64,000 nucleotides of DNA. Origin: Kuschelorhynchus macadamiae. Lineage: Eukaryota; Arthropoda; Insecta; Coleoptera; Curculionidae. Numbering within the stretch: the first letter of the stretch is position 1; every line of letters begins with the position of its first letter. The notes beneath the pieces are model-generated. The model was not told the DNA's origin. It worked only from the letters and a program-made list of their open reading frames with translations, and did no database searches. The DNA is taken from positions 945,001 through 1,009,000 of the forward strand of contig JAUTXW010000347.1 of assembly GCA_030620095.1 (NCBI GenBank), given 5' to 3'. Both the position numbers and the translations under genes were made by a program. Below are positions 43,731 to 56,107 of this stretch, one piece after another.

Positions 43731-46186
43731 TCTATACACAGTGGCGCAACTAGGGGGGGCTAGGGGGAGCTTAACCCCCCCGACACCAAAATTAGCCCCC
43801 CCGCCAGGCGTTTGGCGAGGGCCAACCAAAACACTTAAACTCCATTTTGTTTGTAAAAATGGGTAAAAAGGTATTCTTCCGTAGTGTAGTTCTCTTGCAT
43901 CATCCGTTTTTTAGTTAAAAAATAAACATAGGTTTTTTTCTAATTTAGCATCTTCTGTACTTTTGACCAATTTAATTGGACACTATCTGGGCTTACGAAA
44001 ACCTAAGGGCGCGCTTATTTTGAAGTTATGGATCATAAAAGTTTGAGAAATAGTGAAAAGTGTAAGCGATATTTTTTAAGGGGTTTAAAAGAATAAAAAA
44101 AATTATAATTTGTTTACGCAAAACCGATAATAGTCAAACTGAACACAGAAATAGGTGGGGAAAATGTTCTAACATTGAAAAATCGTGGAAGTCATTGATG
44201 TAGATACTTAATCTTTCTCGACTATACATATTTAAAATAAAATTGAGGTGATATTCCAAAAAACGGCGAAACTTCTGGTATTTTATTTTTTGTATCAAAA
44301 CCATGTTCGTCTCCCAAGTAGCACAAATTAGCTGATGAGCTTTTGCCTAACAGTTATCCAGAAAAACCAGAGATTTATCAAATTTTGGCAAATGATTCGG
44401 GGTTTGTTTTCTAGCCATGAAAGCTCGCTTCAAATTAGATTTTTTGGCTCCAAAAGTAGCAGCTTTTAATGTAGATAGGCTATAGCATAATTACTTGGCC
44501 AAAAAATATCTTTTATAGGATAATTAAACCTCCAACTTTTTTTTTGTAATAATGGATGGCCAAAAAGTAGAAAGATCTGTTAATTTTGTTGCCACAATAT
44601 AACCACATATATTCTAGTAAGTATTGAAGTTAAATTATAGTAAGCATAGCTATTTAAAATGCCAGAATATGGCATTTTTAATCAATAGAAATCGAGGTCA
44701 GAACATAATAAGTAGGCATTTTTCCCAAATGCCAACCAAACATATTTTAGCAAGTATGTAAGTTTAATTATAGTAATAATAGGTATATAAAAATGCCATA
44801 TTATGCCATTTTTTTGTTTCAAAATGAAACTAAAATTGGGTAGTTTTATTTCGCTAATATTTGCTTCAATATTGCCAAAAAATGCCACATTTTCACATTT
44901 ACGTTTATAACTTTAAAAACTATACTTAACCAAACTGAAGATTTATTTAGAAAAACGAAATATAAATTATTTACCAAACAACATGTCTAATAAAAACATT
45001 AGATATTTCACCACATATTATAGAAAAACGCCGACTTGGGGTAATCGTCGTTTAATTTTGTTACGTTGGCTGCTGTGTCTTAAATTAGCCATTTTTTAGC
45101 GAATGCTAAAGGCATTTTTATTGGCAAAATTTTAGTAAATGTTGCTACATTTGAAAATTATTGCCATTTGATAAATATTTGCTTACAAGGTGGCCAATTT
45201 CAAAGAATATTTGCTTAAAAAATAACCCAAAGCTTTTAATGATCCGCCATGATTGAAATTAAAATTAAACTAACTTCCTAGCAGCCATTACTTGACCACT
45301 TTAAACAAACATATTATTTCTACCTATAAAAACGTATTATCATGCATGTTTTTTACGTTAGGGATTCTTTAATAAATTATCTTAGCAAATTATATCTCCA
45401 AAAAAAAATTGTAGAAAACGAAATTTTTAGTTTCAAGAAGGGGCGCGTGTTTTACGTGCCTTATTTTATAATCTGAACCAATTGATGATTTATCATATAA
45501 ATGAAGAAAATGCAAAAAAAATGTTACTCAAATTTCGGCTAAAAAACAAATCAGAATGCAGCTAAAAAAGCTCGATTTTAAAGTAAAAAAGTAGCTAATA
45601 AACCCAACTATAAAATCAAGAGTGGGTCGTCCAATTGGCTATTTTTACCCCATTATGGCCAAATTATAATTCTCCACTTTAGCCATATTTCCGTCTTTAT
45701 ACTGTAAGAGAACGGTTATTTTGGCTAGCAAAAGCTAGCAACCTAACCTAATTAGCCAGAGATATTAGCAAACATCACAGCATTTTAGCCCATATATGAT
45801 TATATGTGCTACTTGAGCTTGTATACAGGGTAGACCAAAAAGGAGGAGCTTTCCTGTTAACAGGTTCAGTAAAACATATATTATGTTATACAGGAGAAGT
45901 GATAACTTTGAACTCCTTAAAATTTTTATATACGAGTTTCATCGTCCTATGTAACTTTAAGAGTCGTAATTTATTAAAAAAAATTATATTTTTTGACAGC
46001 TGTCATAGATATTAATCAAATCGTATATACCCGAAACATAAAAACTTATCGGGAGTTTATAATTAAATCATAGCCGTACGAAAAAATTATTAAAATTGGT
46101 TTAATCCTATAATCAATATAATCTTATAAGTGTCAGGGCTTGAGCCCCCCCAAAAGTCGATGTCTAGTTACGCCACTGTCTATACA
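43731..46186. mobile_element. Non-autonomous hAT element, family A copy 2
   Basis: Element 43739-46178 with termini CAGTGGCGCAACTAG and complement of CAGTGGCGTAACTAG, flanked by TCTATACA (43731-43738 and 46179-46186). It is collinear with the copy at 12726-14570 in both flanks, including poly-C runs, but is interrupted by a further insertion at about 44313-45819. No transposase. Confidence 0.93.
44313..45819. mobile_element. Insertion in hAT with AAGTAGCAC ends
   Basis: Present in the second family-A hAT and absent from the first. Ends are short inverted repeats, (C)CCAAGTAGCACA and complement of GCTCAAGTAGCACA. The interior is non-coding and rich in GGCATTTTT / AAAAATGCC and GCCAAA motifs on both strands, typical of a non-autonomous DNA element. 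Superfamily unknown; exact ends uncertain by a few bases. Confidence 0.6.
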
Positions 46187-46289
46187 ATATATAAAATAGC
46201 AAAAAGTCCAAAATAACACTACAATATTATAAAATACTCAAAAATCGAAAGAAAAACAACTTGTAAACACACTTCAACCTTGGTGATAC

Positions 46290-47308
46290 CAATATGGCAG
46301 GGGCGTGCGGTGAAATTTTAAGAAAGGGAGGCAATTTTTAGAAACTCATCTATTTGTAATGTAATTAGATTCTTCGATCACTTTTTGCAAATTCGTCAAT
46401 GACGTCATCATAAAAACTCTTCTGCTTAATTCTTTTTAGAATAGTGGTTGCAACAGCGGAAATTAAATCATTCTGGATTCGATTCGACGTTCCGCGAAAA
46501 AGGCTAGACTGCTCTAAATGATTTTTTAAGCAATCATCATATTTAGCCATTAAACTAAGTAAACCTTGAAAATTTCCTCTATTTAAAGAAACCCTTGTTT
46601 CGTCATGACCTCTAAATCCCAATTCGTGCTGTCCGAGAAAACAAACAACATCGATAAGTTTTTTCAATATTTGCCTATTTTTATCGACTAGTTCATTGTG
46701 TTGGCCGTGACTAATTTCCAACTGTTTATTAAGGACGTGTTCAATTCTGGTTTTGCCGAAGACTTTTTCTTTTATGACGGCCTGTAAATGCGCTTTGGAC
46801 ATAACGTATCTTTTTACAGCTTTATGGAAATTGTTTAAATCGTAAAAGCCAGTTTTATTCCAGAGACCTTTTTCATTTTCAAAAAGTAAACATGGCCAAC
46901 AAAATAATTTACTTATATTTTCACACGGCGTACGTATCACACAACACATAGATAGCCGTTCAAACAAAGAACCTACTCCAACGATAGCCTCCGCCACCAC
47001 TTAAAGCACGAGACTGAAATGCAAAAATTGCAAATAGCCGGTGGAAAGTTCAATAACCTCTGGCTCGATTCACAGGAAATCAAGCATACAGGACTTGGCT
47101 GCAGAGAAGCTAGCGGCCCGCATAGGTTCTATTCGATATTCTATTGTGGCTGGGGCGGAGTCAAGGCCGCATTATTTTAGCATTTTTAATATAAACTAAA
47201 TTAATAGTTTCCTATTTCAAAAATTACATTTTAGAAGATGTTATGTAATGTTTTTGGGGGAAGCACTGCTTCCCTTGCTTCCGTAGACTGCACGCCCCTG
47301 CAATATGG
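46290..47308. mobile_element. Internally deleted ZMYM1-like hAT
   Basis: Element 46298-47300 (1003 bp), termini CAGGGGCGTGCGGTG and complement of CAGGGGCGTGCAGTC, with 8-bp target duplication CAATATGG on both sides. It is a deletion derivative of the element at 48761-51366. Confidence 0.93.
46365..47000 (-). pseudogene. ZMYM1-like hAT transposase, deletion-fused
   Basis: An open frame of about 210 codons lacking a normal start. It has a TTF-type zinc finger (CENISKLFCWPCLLFEN, KRYVMSKAHLQAV) and the DUF4371-like beginning (CFLGQHELGFRGHDETRVS). RIQNDLISAVATTILKRIKQ then fuses directly to the transposase C-terminus KSFYDDVIDEFAKSDRRI. The catalytic core is missing. The frame through the deletion junction is open. 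Confidence 0.85.
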
Positions 47309-47386
47309 CCGTTAATGACAGACATTGACAGATGAATGGCCATCACGGGAAGGATGCATGCGCTTTTATTATTTTTTGGGCTCGCT

Positions 47387-47577
47387 GTGTTGGAAGCACA
47401 TTTGTTACAACAGTTATGGGGAGCTCAATTTTTATCCTGGCCTCCAACTTTGCTGCCCAAATACAAGTGGTAAACCTTTTTTATTAAAGGGCTGAGAGTA
47501 CGTTTTTGTGTCACAAAAATAACATCACCACATGTATAACAAAAATGATCCGGCTTATTTACACAAACTGGCGACAT
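47387..47577 (-). pseudogene. Unclassified repeat-encoded protein, N-terminal part
   Basis: ATG 47577: SPVCVNKPDHFCYTCGDVIF, then KRTLSPLIKKVYHLYLG, VGGQDKN and, after a TGA where Trp is expected, APHNCCNKCA. Four cysteines (C-x2-C, later C-C-x2-C) suggest a zinc finger. I associate it, by recollection of composite proteins in arthropod genomes, with the same family as 32240-33001. It stops at the hAT-containing region. Confidence 0.4.
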
Positions 47578-48699
47578 GTTTCTCAAAAATCTCTAATTTC
47601 TCAAATACGAACAGCTCTTGATCATATGGTGGTTGAAATACAACTAAGTATTTAGGGTTTATGTTATAAGTATTTAAACATCTTTTAAAGTATACCTCCT
47701 ATAATAAATCTAGGTATTTCTCATTTAATGGTCAAACTTTGCCATACAAAAAGGACAAGTAGATAAATTATCATAATAAGCATGGATCTATAAAACCGGA
47801 GCCAACTGAGACTTTTGCAAGACAGATTGTTAACTTGTATAATAAAATAAGTAAGATTTGGTCTCGGAAACTTTTATGCTGTTCCCCAGTGTAATTATAG
47901 CCACGATCGATTATTTTTAAATGTCCATTTTCCAAAGTTGACACTTCAAACGAACTCATATTTTTAAGCATGAGGGATACGTACTTAACCAAAACACTGT
48001 GTTTATTAATAAACGCAAGGACGCAACACAAGAATACCCCTGGCATCGAAATAATTACTTTTTTAAGCGTATTTTAACAGGAACTAATATTACATACGTA
48101 CAATCTATTTTTATATAACATACATTCTAATAATTATTGTAAACGTGTTTAAAGGAAATTCCCAGGAAGTATTTTGTTAATTTTAACAGATTGTGACGTC
48201 CGCGTTTCGACCGTTCTTAGGAAAAGTAGAATCAAGTCGAAATGCTTTTTCCGGAAATGTTTGCTTATAGGAATATTGAAAGAAAAGTAAACGAACTCTT
48301 TTTTTTTATCAAAACCTTGATGTGAAGATTTTTTCTAACGAATGCATATTCTTCTTTTTTTATTACTTATTTATTTCATTTAGGTAGATGGCTAGTCAGG
48401 GCCGTAGCCAGAGAGGGGAAAGGGCGAGATCGGGCATTGGACCATCTGAAATTTATCTTACCAGACCCAAAAAATTATCTTCGTAAAGAGATGAGAATTT
48501 TAAAATGAAAAATGCCTTTTACAACATATTGGAATGAACTTAAATTTTGGTTTTTGCTGCAGCATATAAATCACATTCTGCAGTATGACAGGTTGATGTG
48601 GGTCGCGAAGAAAAACCTCATTTGTTTAACAAAAGAGCCGGAAGTTCAAACAAATATAAAATATGACGGTTGACTTTCAGAAACGCCTTGTCGTTTAAT
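47578..48699. other. No confidently identified gene
   Basis: The minus-strand ORF 47771-48046 has no recognised domain. A CAGGGCCGTAGCCAGAGAGG string at 48399 resembles a hAT terminus, but no partner or target duplication was found. Confidence 0.3.
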
Positions 48700-48752
48700 A
48701 TTAATAACAATTATAACATAACTCAGAAGAAAACAGGCAAAGCTACATACCA

Positions 48753-51374
48753 ACAAAAACCAGGGGCGTGCAGTCCATGGAAGCAAGGAAAGCAGTGCTT
48801 CCCCAAAAAAAATTATAACACATCTTCTAAAATGTAATTTTTGAAACAAGAAACCATTAATTTCGTTTATATTAATAATGCTAATATATTATCTTAATTA
48901 TCAACCCCATAATAAATACGTCCTTGACTCGGACCCAGCCACAATAGAAATCGAATAGAACCTATGCGGGCCGCTAGCTTCTCTGCAGCCAAGTCCAGTA
49001 TCCTTGATTTCCTGTGAATCGAGCCAGAGGTTATTGAACTTTCCACCGGCTGTTTGCAATTTTTGCATTTCAGTCGCGTGCTTTATAGGAAGCTATAGTT
49101 GGAATAGGTTCTTTGTTTGAAAGGCTATCCGTGTGTTGTGCGATACGAACGTCACATAGTGCGATATGGAAGACAATAATACGGACGTGGATATGCAAAT
49201 ACCGTCAACTTCGGCTGTCGATAATAACGTTGAAAATGTTGGAGAATTTTGTAAGAAGAGTGTGTGTGAATGTGTGGTGTGTGTCTTAATAATAAAAGGA
49301 TTTTCAACGTTAAACTTCGCTGATAAGCTTCAAATAATTTCCAACAGAAGGGCAAAACCACCTGTGAAAAATTTAACCACAAAAATAAAAAACTGTATTA
49401 GACATTTTTATCCTGAAAAACAATACGAACAATTTAAATAGCTAACAGGGTGTGAAAATATAAGTAAATTATTTTGTTGGCCATGTTTACTTTTTGGAAA
49501 TGGAAAAGGTCTCTGAAATAAAACTGGTTTTTCCGATTTAAACAATTTCCATAAAGCTGTAAAAAGACACATTATGTCCAAAGCGCATTTGCAGGCCGTC
49601 ATAAAAGAAAAAGTCTTCAGCAAAACCAGAATTGAACACACCCTTAATAAATAGTTGGAAATTAGTCACCGCCATCACAATGAACTAGTCGATAAAAATA
49701 AGCAAATATTAAGAAGACTTATCGATGTTGTTTGTTTTCTCGGACTGCAGAAATTGGAATTTAGAGGTCATGACGAAACACGGGTTTCTTCAAATAGAGG
49801 AAATTTTCAAGATTTACTTAGTATAATGGCTAAATATGATGATTGCTTAAAAAATCATTTAGAGCAATCTAGCGTTTTTCGCGGAACGTCGAATCGAATC
49901 CAGAATGATTTAATTTCCGCTGTAGCAACCATTATTCTAAAAAGAATTAAGCAGGAGATTGGCGAGGCGCGGTTCATTGCTATTGTTCTGGACAAAACAA
50001 CTGATATCACTAATTTTAGCCAATTATCTATAGTAATACGCTTCATTAAACAGACGAAAGTATTCAAGAGCGATTTTTAGGTTTTAAGAATGTGTCCGAA
50101 AATCGTACAGCAGATGCATTATATACCGTAGTTTATAACGTTACTAAAGAAATTAATGGAGAGAAAAAATTAGTTGCTCAAAGCTATGATGGAGCCGCAG
50201 TGATGCCAGGAAATTAGGGGGTCTGCAAGCTAAAGTTCGAGAAACTTTCCCAAGTACTGTGTTTGTCCATTGTTTTGCTCATAAATTAAATTAAGTTTTA
50301 TCCCAGTCCATCAATCACATTAAAGAGTGTAAAGTATTTTTTGTTACTTTAAGTGGCATAGCTGCTTTTTTTCCAAGTCAACAAAACGTACTCAAGCTTT
50401 GGACTCCATTGTCCACAAACGATTGCTCAAAGTAGCTCCTACTAGGTGCAACTATAATGGAAGACTTGTGTTAACAGGATTTGAAAATCGTGAATCACTG
50501 ATTGAACTATTTGAGAATATAATAGAAAATAATGAAACGTGGGACTCAGAAGCAATAAATAGTTCGAGGGAGTGTTTGGACTGTTCGAAACGAGATTTTA
50601 ATTTTAATTATTTGTTGAACATATTTTCAGAAATATTTCCATCCTCGGACAATGTTTTTATTATATTACAAATAAAACAAATGATATTGCTTTTTGCCTA
50701 AAAAACGTGGATGATTTTAAGTCCATCTTAAGCCAAAAAAGAGATGACTTTGACCTATTTTAGGAAAAAACGATGACGTTAAATGTAGAGCCACACGCCA
50801 AACGTCTTCGAACAGACAAGGTCGGAGCTGTTCAAATATCATACAGACGACTCTTATGAAATAATCGAATCGATCAAATTCAGCAACAAATAAACTATAG
50901 ATTTAACGGTTTAAATGATTTTAAATTCCTCGAGCTCTCCAATTTTGATGCATTTAAAGGAAAAACTTTTCCAGAAGATGCGTTTAAATCTCTTCTTCTT
51001 CATTATGGCCACTTCTAATGCAATTTTTAAAAGACAAAGAGCTGGAAGATGCCTACACCGAAGTATCGGAATTGTGTGAATTAGTATTGACAATACCTGC
51101 CACAATTTCATCAGTAGAACGCAATTTTTCAACACTTAAACGTATAAAAAATTTCGTGACAAATTCAACGGGGCAGGAGAGACTTTTGCATACATCGCTG
51201 TTGTCCATTGAAAATAAACTTCTCCAAAATATGTCGGAGCATCGAAGTTTTTATGATGACATCGTTGACGAATTTGCAAAAAATGATCGAAGAATCGAAT
51301 TGTATTACAAATAGGTAAGTTTCTACAAATTGCTTCCCTTTCTTAAAATTTCACCGCACGTCCCTGACAAAAAC
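48753..51374. mobile_element. ZMYM1-like hAT element, full length
   Basis: Element 48761-51366 (2606 bp), termini CAGGGGCGTGCAGTCC and complement of CAGGGACGTGCGGTG, 8-bp target duplication ACAAAAAC on both sides. It inserted into LINE coding sequence that continues from QQKP to IWQKRLEK across the element. Confidence 0.93.
49166..51314 (+). pseudogene. ZMYM1-like hAT transposase relic
   Basis: Start at ATG 49166 (MEDNNTDVDMQIPSTSAVD). A TTF-type zinc finger follows (CENISKLFCWPCLLFGN, HIMSKAHLQAV). The RNase H-like core contains the catalytic Asp in IVLDKTTDITNFSQLS and later the SYDGAA motif (decayed) and HCFAHKL. The C-terminal dimerisation region is LCELVLTIPATISSVERNFS then TLKRIKNFV, with a terminal RSFYDDIVDEFAKNDRRI. 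At least six stops and frameshifts. Confidence 0.88.
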
Positions 51375-53235
51375 CCATATGGCAGAAAAGACTTGAGAAG
51401 ACAATTGACGATCCGAGACAGGAACTAGGAAGACTGAACGAGAAGAATGAACACCCCTCCAGCAGATTTAAAACAAAATCCACCGATCTCAATCATCAAC
51501 AAAAACTAGATGAGTATCAAGATACACTAACGCAAAAACGAACAACTAAAGCGAAACGTCTGCAGAGATGCAACAAATGCTCAAAGAGAAAACGACAGAA
51601 CTGGCTTTTCAACCCCAATCAAAAATAGTTCTATGGGACTATCAATAACACCAAAGATCAAACCAATAGTAAGAAGATGCTGCCGAGCAAAGAACATTTG
51701 ACCGAGTATTGGTCGAACATCTGGGACAAACCAAAATGCTACATGGATACAATCACAACGTCATCAGATTCAAACACCACAAATGGAATTTGACCAAGGA
51801 GGAAGTTAGCATCTTTATTAAGGTAACGAGCAACTGGAAGTCTCCAGGAGTTGACCATATTCACAATTTCTGGTATTAAATTTGAGATCCTCCATGAAGC
51901 TATGGCCTGTCATTTTACCTAAATAATGCATCATCTAGAGACAACCCCCGCATTTCTAATGCTAGGCACTACAACTATGCTATCCAAAAGCAATAGGACA
52001 AAAGACCCTTCCCAGTACAGGCCCATCACCTGCTTGCCCACCATGTACAAGATCCTAATAGGATGCATTGCAAATCGTATCTATCATCATATTGACAGTC
52101 ATAACCTATTAGCCGAGAAAGAGAAGGGATGCATTCAAGACCATCAAGGATGCAAAGAACATCATCGATTCTGTAGTACTTAAGCAGGCACAAAAAAAAA
52201 ACAAGGTAACATACACACTGCTTTTATAGACTATAAAAAGGCGTTTGACAGTGTACCACATTCCTGGCTCATAGACGTTCTAGAAATATACAAAATTCAC
52301 CATATGGATCATCAGTCTCCTGGCAACTATCAAGCACTAGTGGAAAACGAACCTGAGGATCTATAATGGCGATTAATCTCTTACCACCGATGAGATACAC
52401 ATCAATAGGGGAATTTATCAATGAGACTCGTTAAGTCCACTGTGGTTCTACTTAGGGATAGACCCCCTCTCCACGTTGCCCAACAATACACGACATGGCT
52501 TCAACATCCAAGCCAATAAAGATGATTCATGAACCATATCCCACCTTCTGTATATGAGTGATATTAAGCTCTGTGGTGGAAACCACAAACAACTTAAAAA
52601 AACTTATTGACGTGAAATACACCTTCTCAAAGGACATCCATATGGAATTTGGAATGGAAAAATGTAACGCCTTAAACTTTTCGATGTTTAAGGCAGGCAA
52701 AGTCATTAATGGTGATGTAGCCCTACCCAATGGAGAAATAATTCAAGCGATGAACCAAGCAGAGACCTACAAATACCTAGGATTCCAACAAGCTAGACTG
52801 CTTGATGATAAGCAAGGAAAGACCAAGATGAAAGATCAGAACGTCCATAGAGTGCGAGCTCTTCTGAAGACAGAACTGAGCGCCGGAAATCTCATTACAG
52901 CAATTAACACTTATGGTGTGCCCGTGCTGACCTACAGTTTTGGAATCTTGAAATGGACTAACATGGAGCTAGAACGACTACAACGAACTACTCGCCTAGT
53001 GATGACCAATTAGAAGTCACACCACCCAAGGTCATCAACTCTCCGAATGACCTTACCACGAAGAGAAGGTGGAAGATCCCTTTTTGACTTGGCCAATTCG
53101 AACTCCCGACAGCTGCAAAAATTGAGAGATTTCCTCACCAACAAGGCACTAACATCAAGCCTCCATCGCATAGTGACCTTAAGTGACAACTCGTACTCTC
53201 CACTTAATCTCGCAAGTGACAACATCGTGTATTAG

Positions 53236-53639
53236 CAAGATTATCGATTTTTTTTTTTTTAAATTTTAATTGTCACGCTTCACTATGTTTCAGGATTTTT
53301 TATAAGTTATGTGCTGCAGAGTCATCTACTGCCCATGCGTACCATAAATTTACTAAAATAAAAATAGGATTGGCCATCCATGGATACGCCTGTGACTCAG
53401 TCGATTTTTTTCACTTCGAAAAAACACCGTTATAAACACTTATTTTACGTACCAAATTTCTATAAAATACGTTAAGGAGTTTTCCAAATATTAATAAAAA
53501 TCCGTAGTTAAAAAAAATAACACCCTCTAGCTCGATAACAGAACTTTTTAAGCCTGTATATTTTTTCGTAAAATCAGTCCTGAAAGTTTGCCTATGTACT
53601 TCATTAGCACCCTGTATGTATAGATGGCTCAGTTTATAT
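53236..53639. other. No gene seen
   Basis: AT-rich spacer up to the hAT target duplication. Confidence 0.4.
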
Positions 53640-54280
53640 AATATTATCGGTGGCGGTTATTCAGGTGAAGTAGGTGAAGTGCTACTTCACCAGGAAAAAT
53701 AAACAAGCAAACATCTAACTATATTTATTATATATCTCTTAAAATTTAAGTTTTTACATTCATTTATTCACTTAATTGACAAAAAATAAACTGTTGGCGG
53801 CATGTCTTTTTAAAACTTGTTTAGTTCACCATTTTCCTACTATGTTGCTATGACAACTCGTTCGCGATGACGTTCAGCATATGGAAGAATAATGTTAACT
53901 AGGTCCATACAACGCTCTCGGTGAATTGCTAACACAGTACACTACACCCACGTGTCGTTCAGTTTGGGGTGGTTGTTTACTTTTTGTTGGAAACTCCATT
54001 TAATCGATCGAAGGAACAAGATCAGAGTTTTAATCGTCATCCTGGTTTTCGGCGTACAAATGGTTATGTAGTAGCCAAATATTACAAAAATTGTTTTGCT
54101 GGCCTTGTTTATTAGTTTCCAATAAATATTCAGTGTGGATTGAAAGAAGGATTTGCAAGTATGTTAAATATATGAAGGTCTTTACATAAAATGCAAATTA
54201 ATGCTAAAAACATTTGTAAAAAATCAAAGCACTATGCTAAACTATATAAAACACATTTTAACGAAAACGTCCGATTAAAT

Positions 54281-54283
<3 letters not shown>

Positions 54284-54319
<36 letters not shown>
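54284..54319. repeat. (GA)n microsatellite inside hAT gene
   Basis: Uninterrupted GA run within the 5' part of the transposase relic. Confidence 0.95.
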
Positions 54320-54323
<4 letters not shown>

Positions 54324-55985
54324 TGTGCTTGGTAATTGACGCAGTTTTGTACCTTGCAAAACAAGAGTTAGTCTTTCGCGGCAATAAATAGGGGGAATTT
54401 TAAAAAGCTTTTAGGTTTATTATTATCGAGAAGTTCCCAAGAACTAAAAGATCATCAAGAAAAGATTAAAAATGTTTTTATTGGTGACTCGAAAACTATT
54501 CAAAACGAAAGAAATAATTGAATGCATTTTTGATTATTTAAATGATCATGTAAAAAATTAAATAATGAACACATAGTTTTTTTCTGTGCAAGTGGATGAG
54601 ACTACTGATATTACGCAAACCTCCCAGCGCTCCATAATTTTAAGATACGTTAATTCAGAAGGTTCAGTAGTCGAGAGAATCTTAGAATTTTATAATGTCA
54701 GCTCCGATAGATCGGCGGAGAATTTATATTTTCTATTGGATCAAATTTTGGACCAATTTGACTATAAACATAAATTAATAGGGCAATGTTACGATGGCGC
54801 AAGTGTGATGTCTGGCCATCTAGAAGAAAAAGCGCCGCTGGCTGTATTTTTCCATTGTATTGCGCATCGTCTTAACCTTATGATGCAGCAAAGTTTAAAA
54901 ATATTTCTAAATGTCGAATTTTTTTTTGCAAGTCTTAGTGGTATTCCCTCATTTTTTCATCACTCAGCCAAACGAACGTATGCTCTTACATCTGCATCTA
55001 CGAGGCGTATACCTACAATTACAGAAACTCGTTGGTATTCAAATTTGAAGTTAGTAAATGTGATTGTTCAAGACTGGAATAAATTAAAAGACGTCTTTGA
55101 ATTTATTACAAACTGTGACAAATCTGATGGAAAATCAATCCGGCTTGCGAAAAGATTTTTAGGTGAGATAAACGATTTTGAATTCACGTTTCTGGCATTA
55201 GTGTTAATGACATTTTTTCAATCACGGATTTACTATTTGCGTTCTTCAAACAAAATCGCTTGACATTCATTTCTGCATATCCAATATAAAACGCTCGTGA
55301 GGCGCTCTGTAAAAAAAGAAATGAACATTTTTTTAATACCATGTTTGATAAAGCAAATTCTATTACAGAAATAAATCATTACAAACGTGAGCTTGCTAAG
55401 CTTTCACTTGAAGAAATTAGGGCTAAGTATAGAACCCTTTTTTATGAAATATTGGACCATATTTTAATGGAAATGACACCAAGCTTTCAAGACTGTGAAA
55501 AACTTACATTTTTATGTTTGGCAGATTCTGCTAAATTTTCCGAATATAGTTTAAATTTTCCGACTGGCCCGTTTGAAAATTTGTTACAGTTATATAGGGA
55601 AATACTTTCAAAAAGTCAACGACTTAAAAATGAGCTTGATGTTATTTTTGCCAAAGACAGTAATTGGAATATATCGCTGCAAGAGCAAGTGAAAAAAATT
55701 AATGAAAATAAAGATATTTTAACCAAAGCATATAAAGTGTTTTCCCTTATTTTGACAATACCGTCGACAAGTGCTTCAGTGGAAAGAAGCTTTTCTTGCC
55801 TCAAACGTGTAAAAACTTATTTAAGAAATACAATATCTCAAGAAAGACTTATTTCTCTAGACAATATTTCAATTTAAAAGGAATTTCTGGAGAAGATTAG
55901 GGCAACTCATCCATTTTATGAGGATGTTATAAATAAATTTGCTGCTACGAAGGATAGGAAAATCGATTTAGCATACAAAATTTAG
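54320..55985 (+). pseudogene. DUF4371-type hAT transposase relic
   Basis: The N-terminal segment CLVIDAVLYLAKQELVFRGN is followed by the catalytic Asp in VDETTDITQTSQ, then GQCYDGASVMSGH (second Asp). Next come FFHCIAHRLNLMMQQ, RRIPTITETRWYSN and the helical insertion. The C-terminal dimerisation domain is SLILTIPSTSASVERSFSCL then KRVKTYLRNTISQERL, containing the conserved Glu. The end is FYEDVINKFAATKDRKIDLA near 55980. Stops at about 54390 and 55263 and frameshifts inactivate it. It is related to, but distinct from, the ZMYM1-like copy at 49166. Confidence 0.88.
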
Positions 55986-56107
55986 GTAAGTCGTAAAAAA
56001 ATATTCTACCCCTTCCACATATAAAAAAAAATTCTGGAAAAAAATTATTGCGATATTTTCTTGCACTTCAGTTACTTTTTCACCCGCGAGCCGCCACTGA
56101 ATATTAT

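Larger units (their letters stand above)
48700..53235 (+). pseudogene. LINE polyprotein relic interrupted by hAT
   Basis: A short upstream part is at 48700-48760 (GKATYQQK), and the main part starts at 51375: IWQKRLEKTIDDPRQELGRL, then RT blocks PSQYRPITCLPTMYKILIGC, INRGIYQ and the catalytic box degenerate as LLYMSDIKLC. Next come MEFGMEKCNALNFS, ETYKYLGFQQARLL, INTYGVPVLTYSFGILKW, and a C-terminal LPRREGGRSLFDLANSNS. Many stops. The clade is uncertain; endonuclease and 3' end are not seen. Confidence 0.7.
53640..56107. mobile_element. hAT element, family C
   Basis: Element 53648-56099 (2452 bp), termini CGGTGGCGG and complement of CAGTGGCGGCTCG, with the 8-bp target duplication AATATTAT (53640-53647 and 56100-56107). 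It encodes a DUF4371/hAT transposase on the plus strand. Confidence 0.9.

Noticed and set aside
47771..48046. 91-codon minus-strand ORF
   Set aside because: No domain, no start context or splice evidence; insufficient support for a gene.
48399..48430. hAT terminus CAGGGCCGTAGCCAGAG
   Set aside because: No partner terminus or 8-bp duplication was found within the window.
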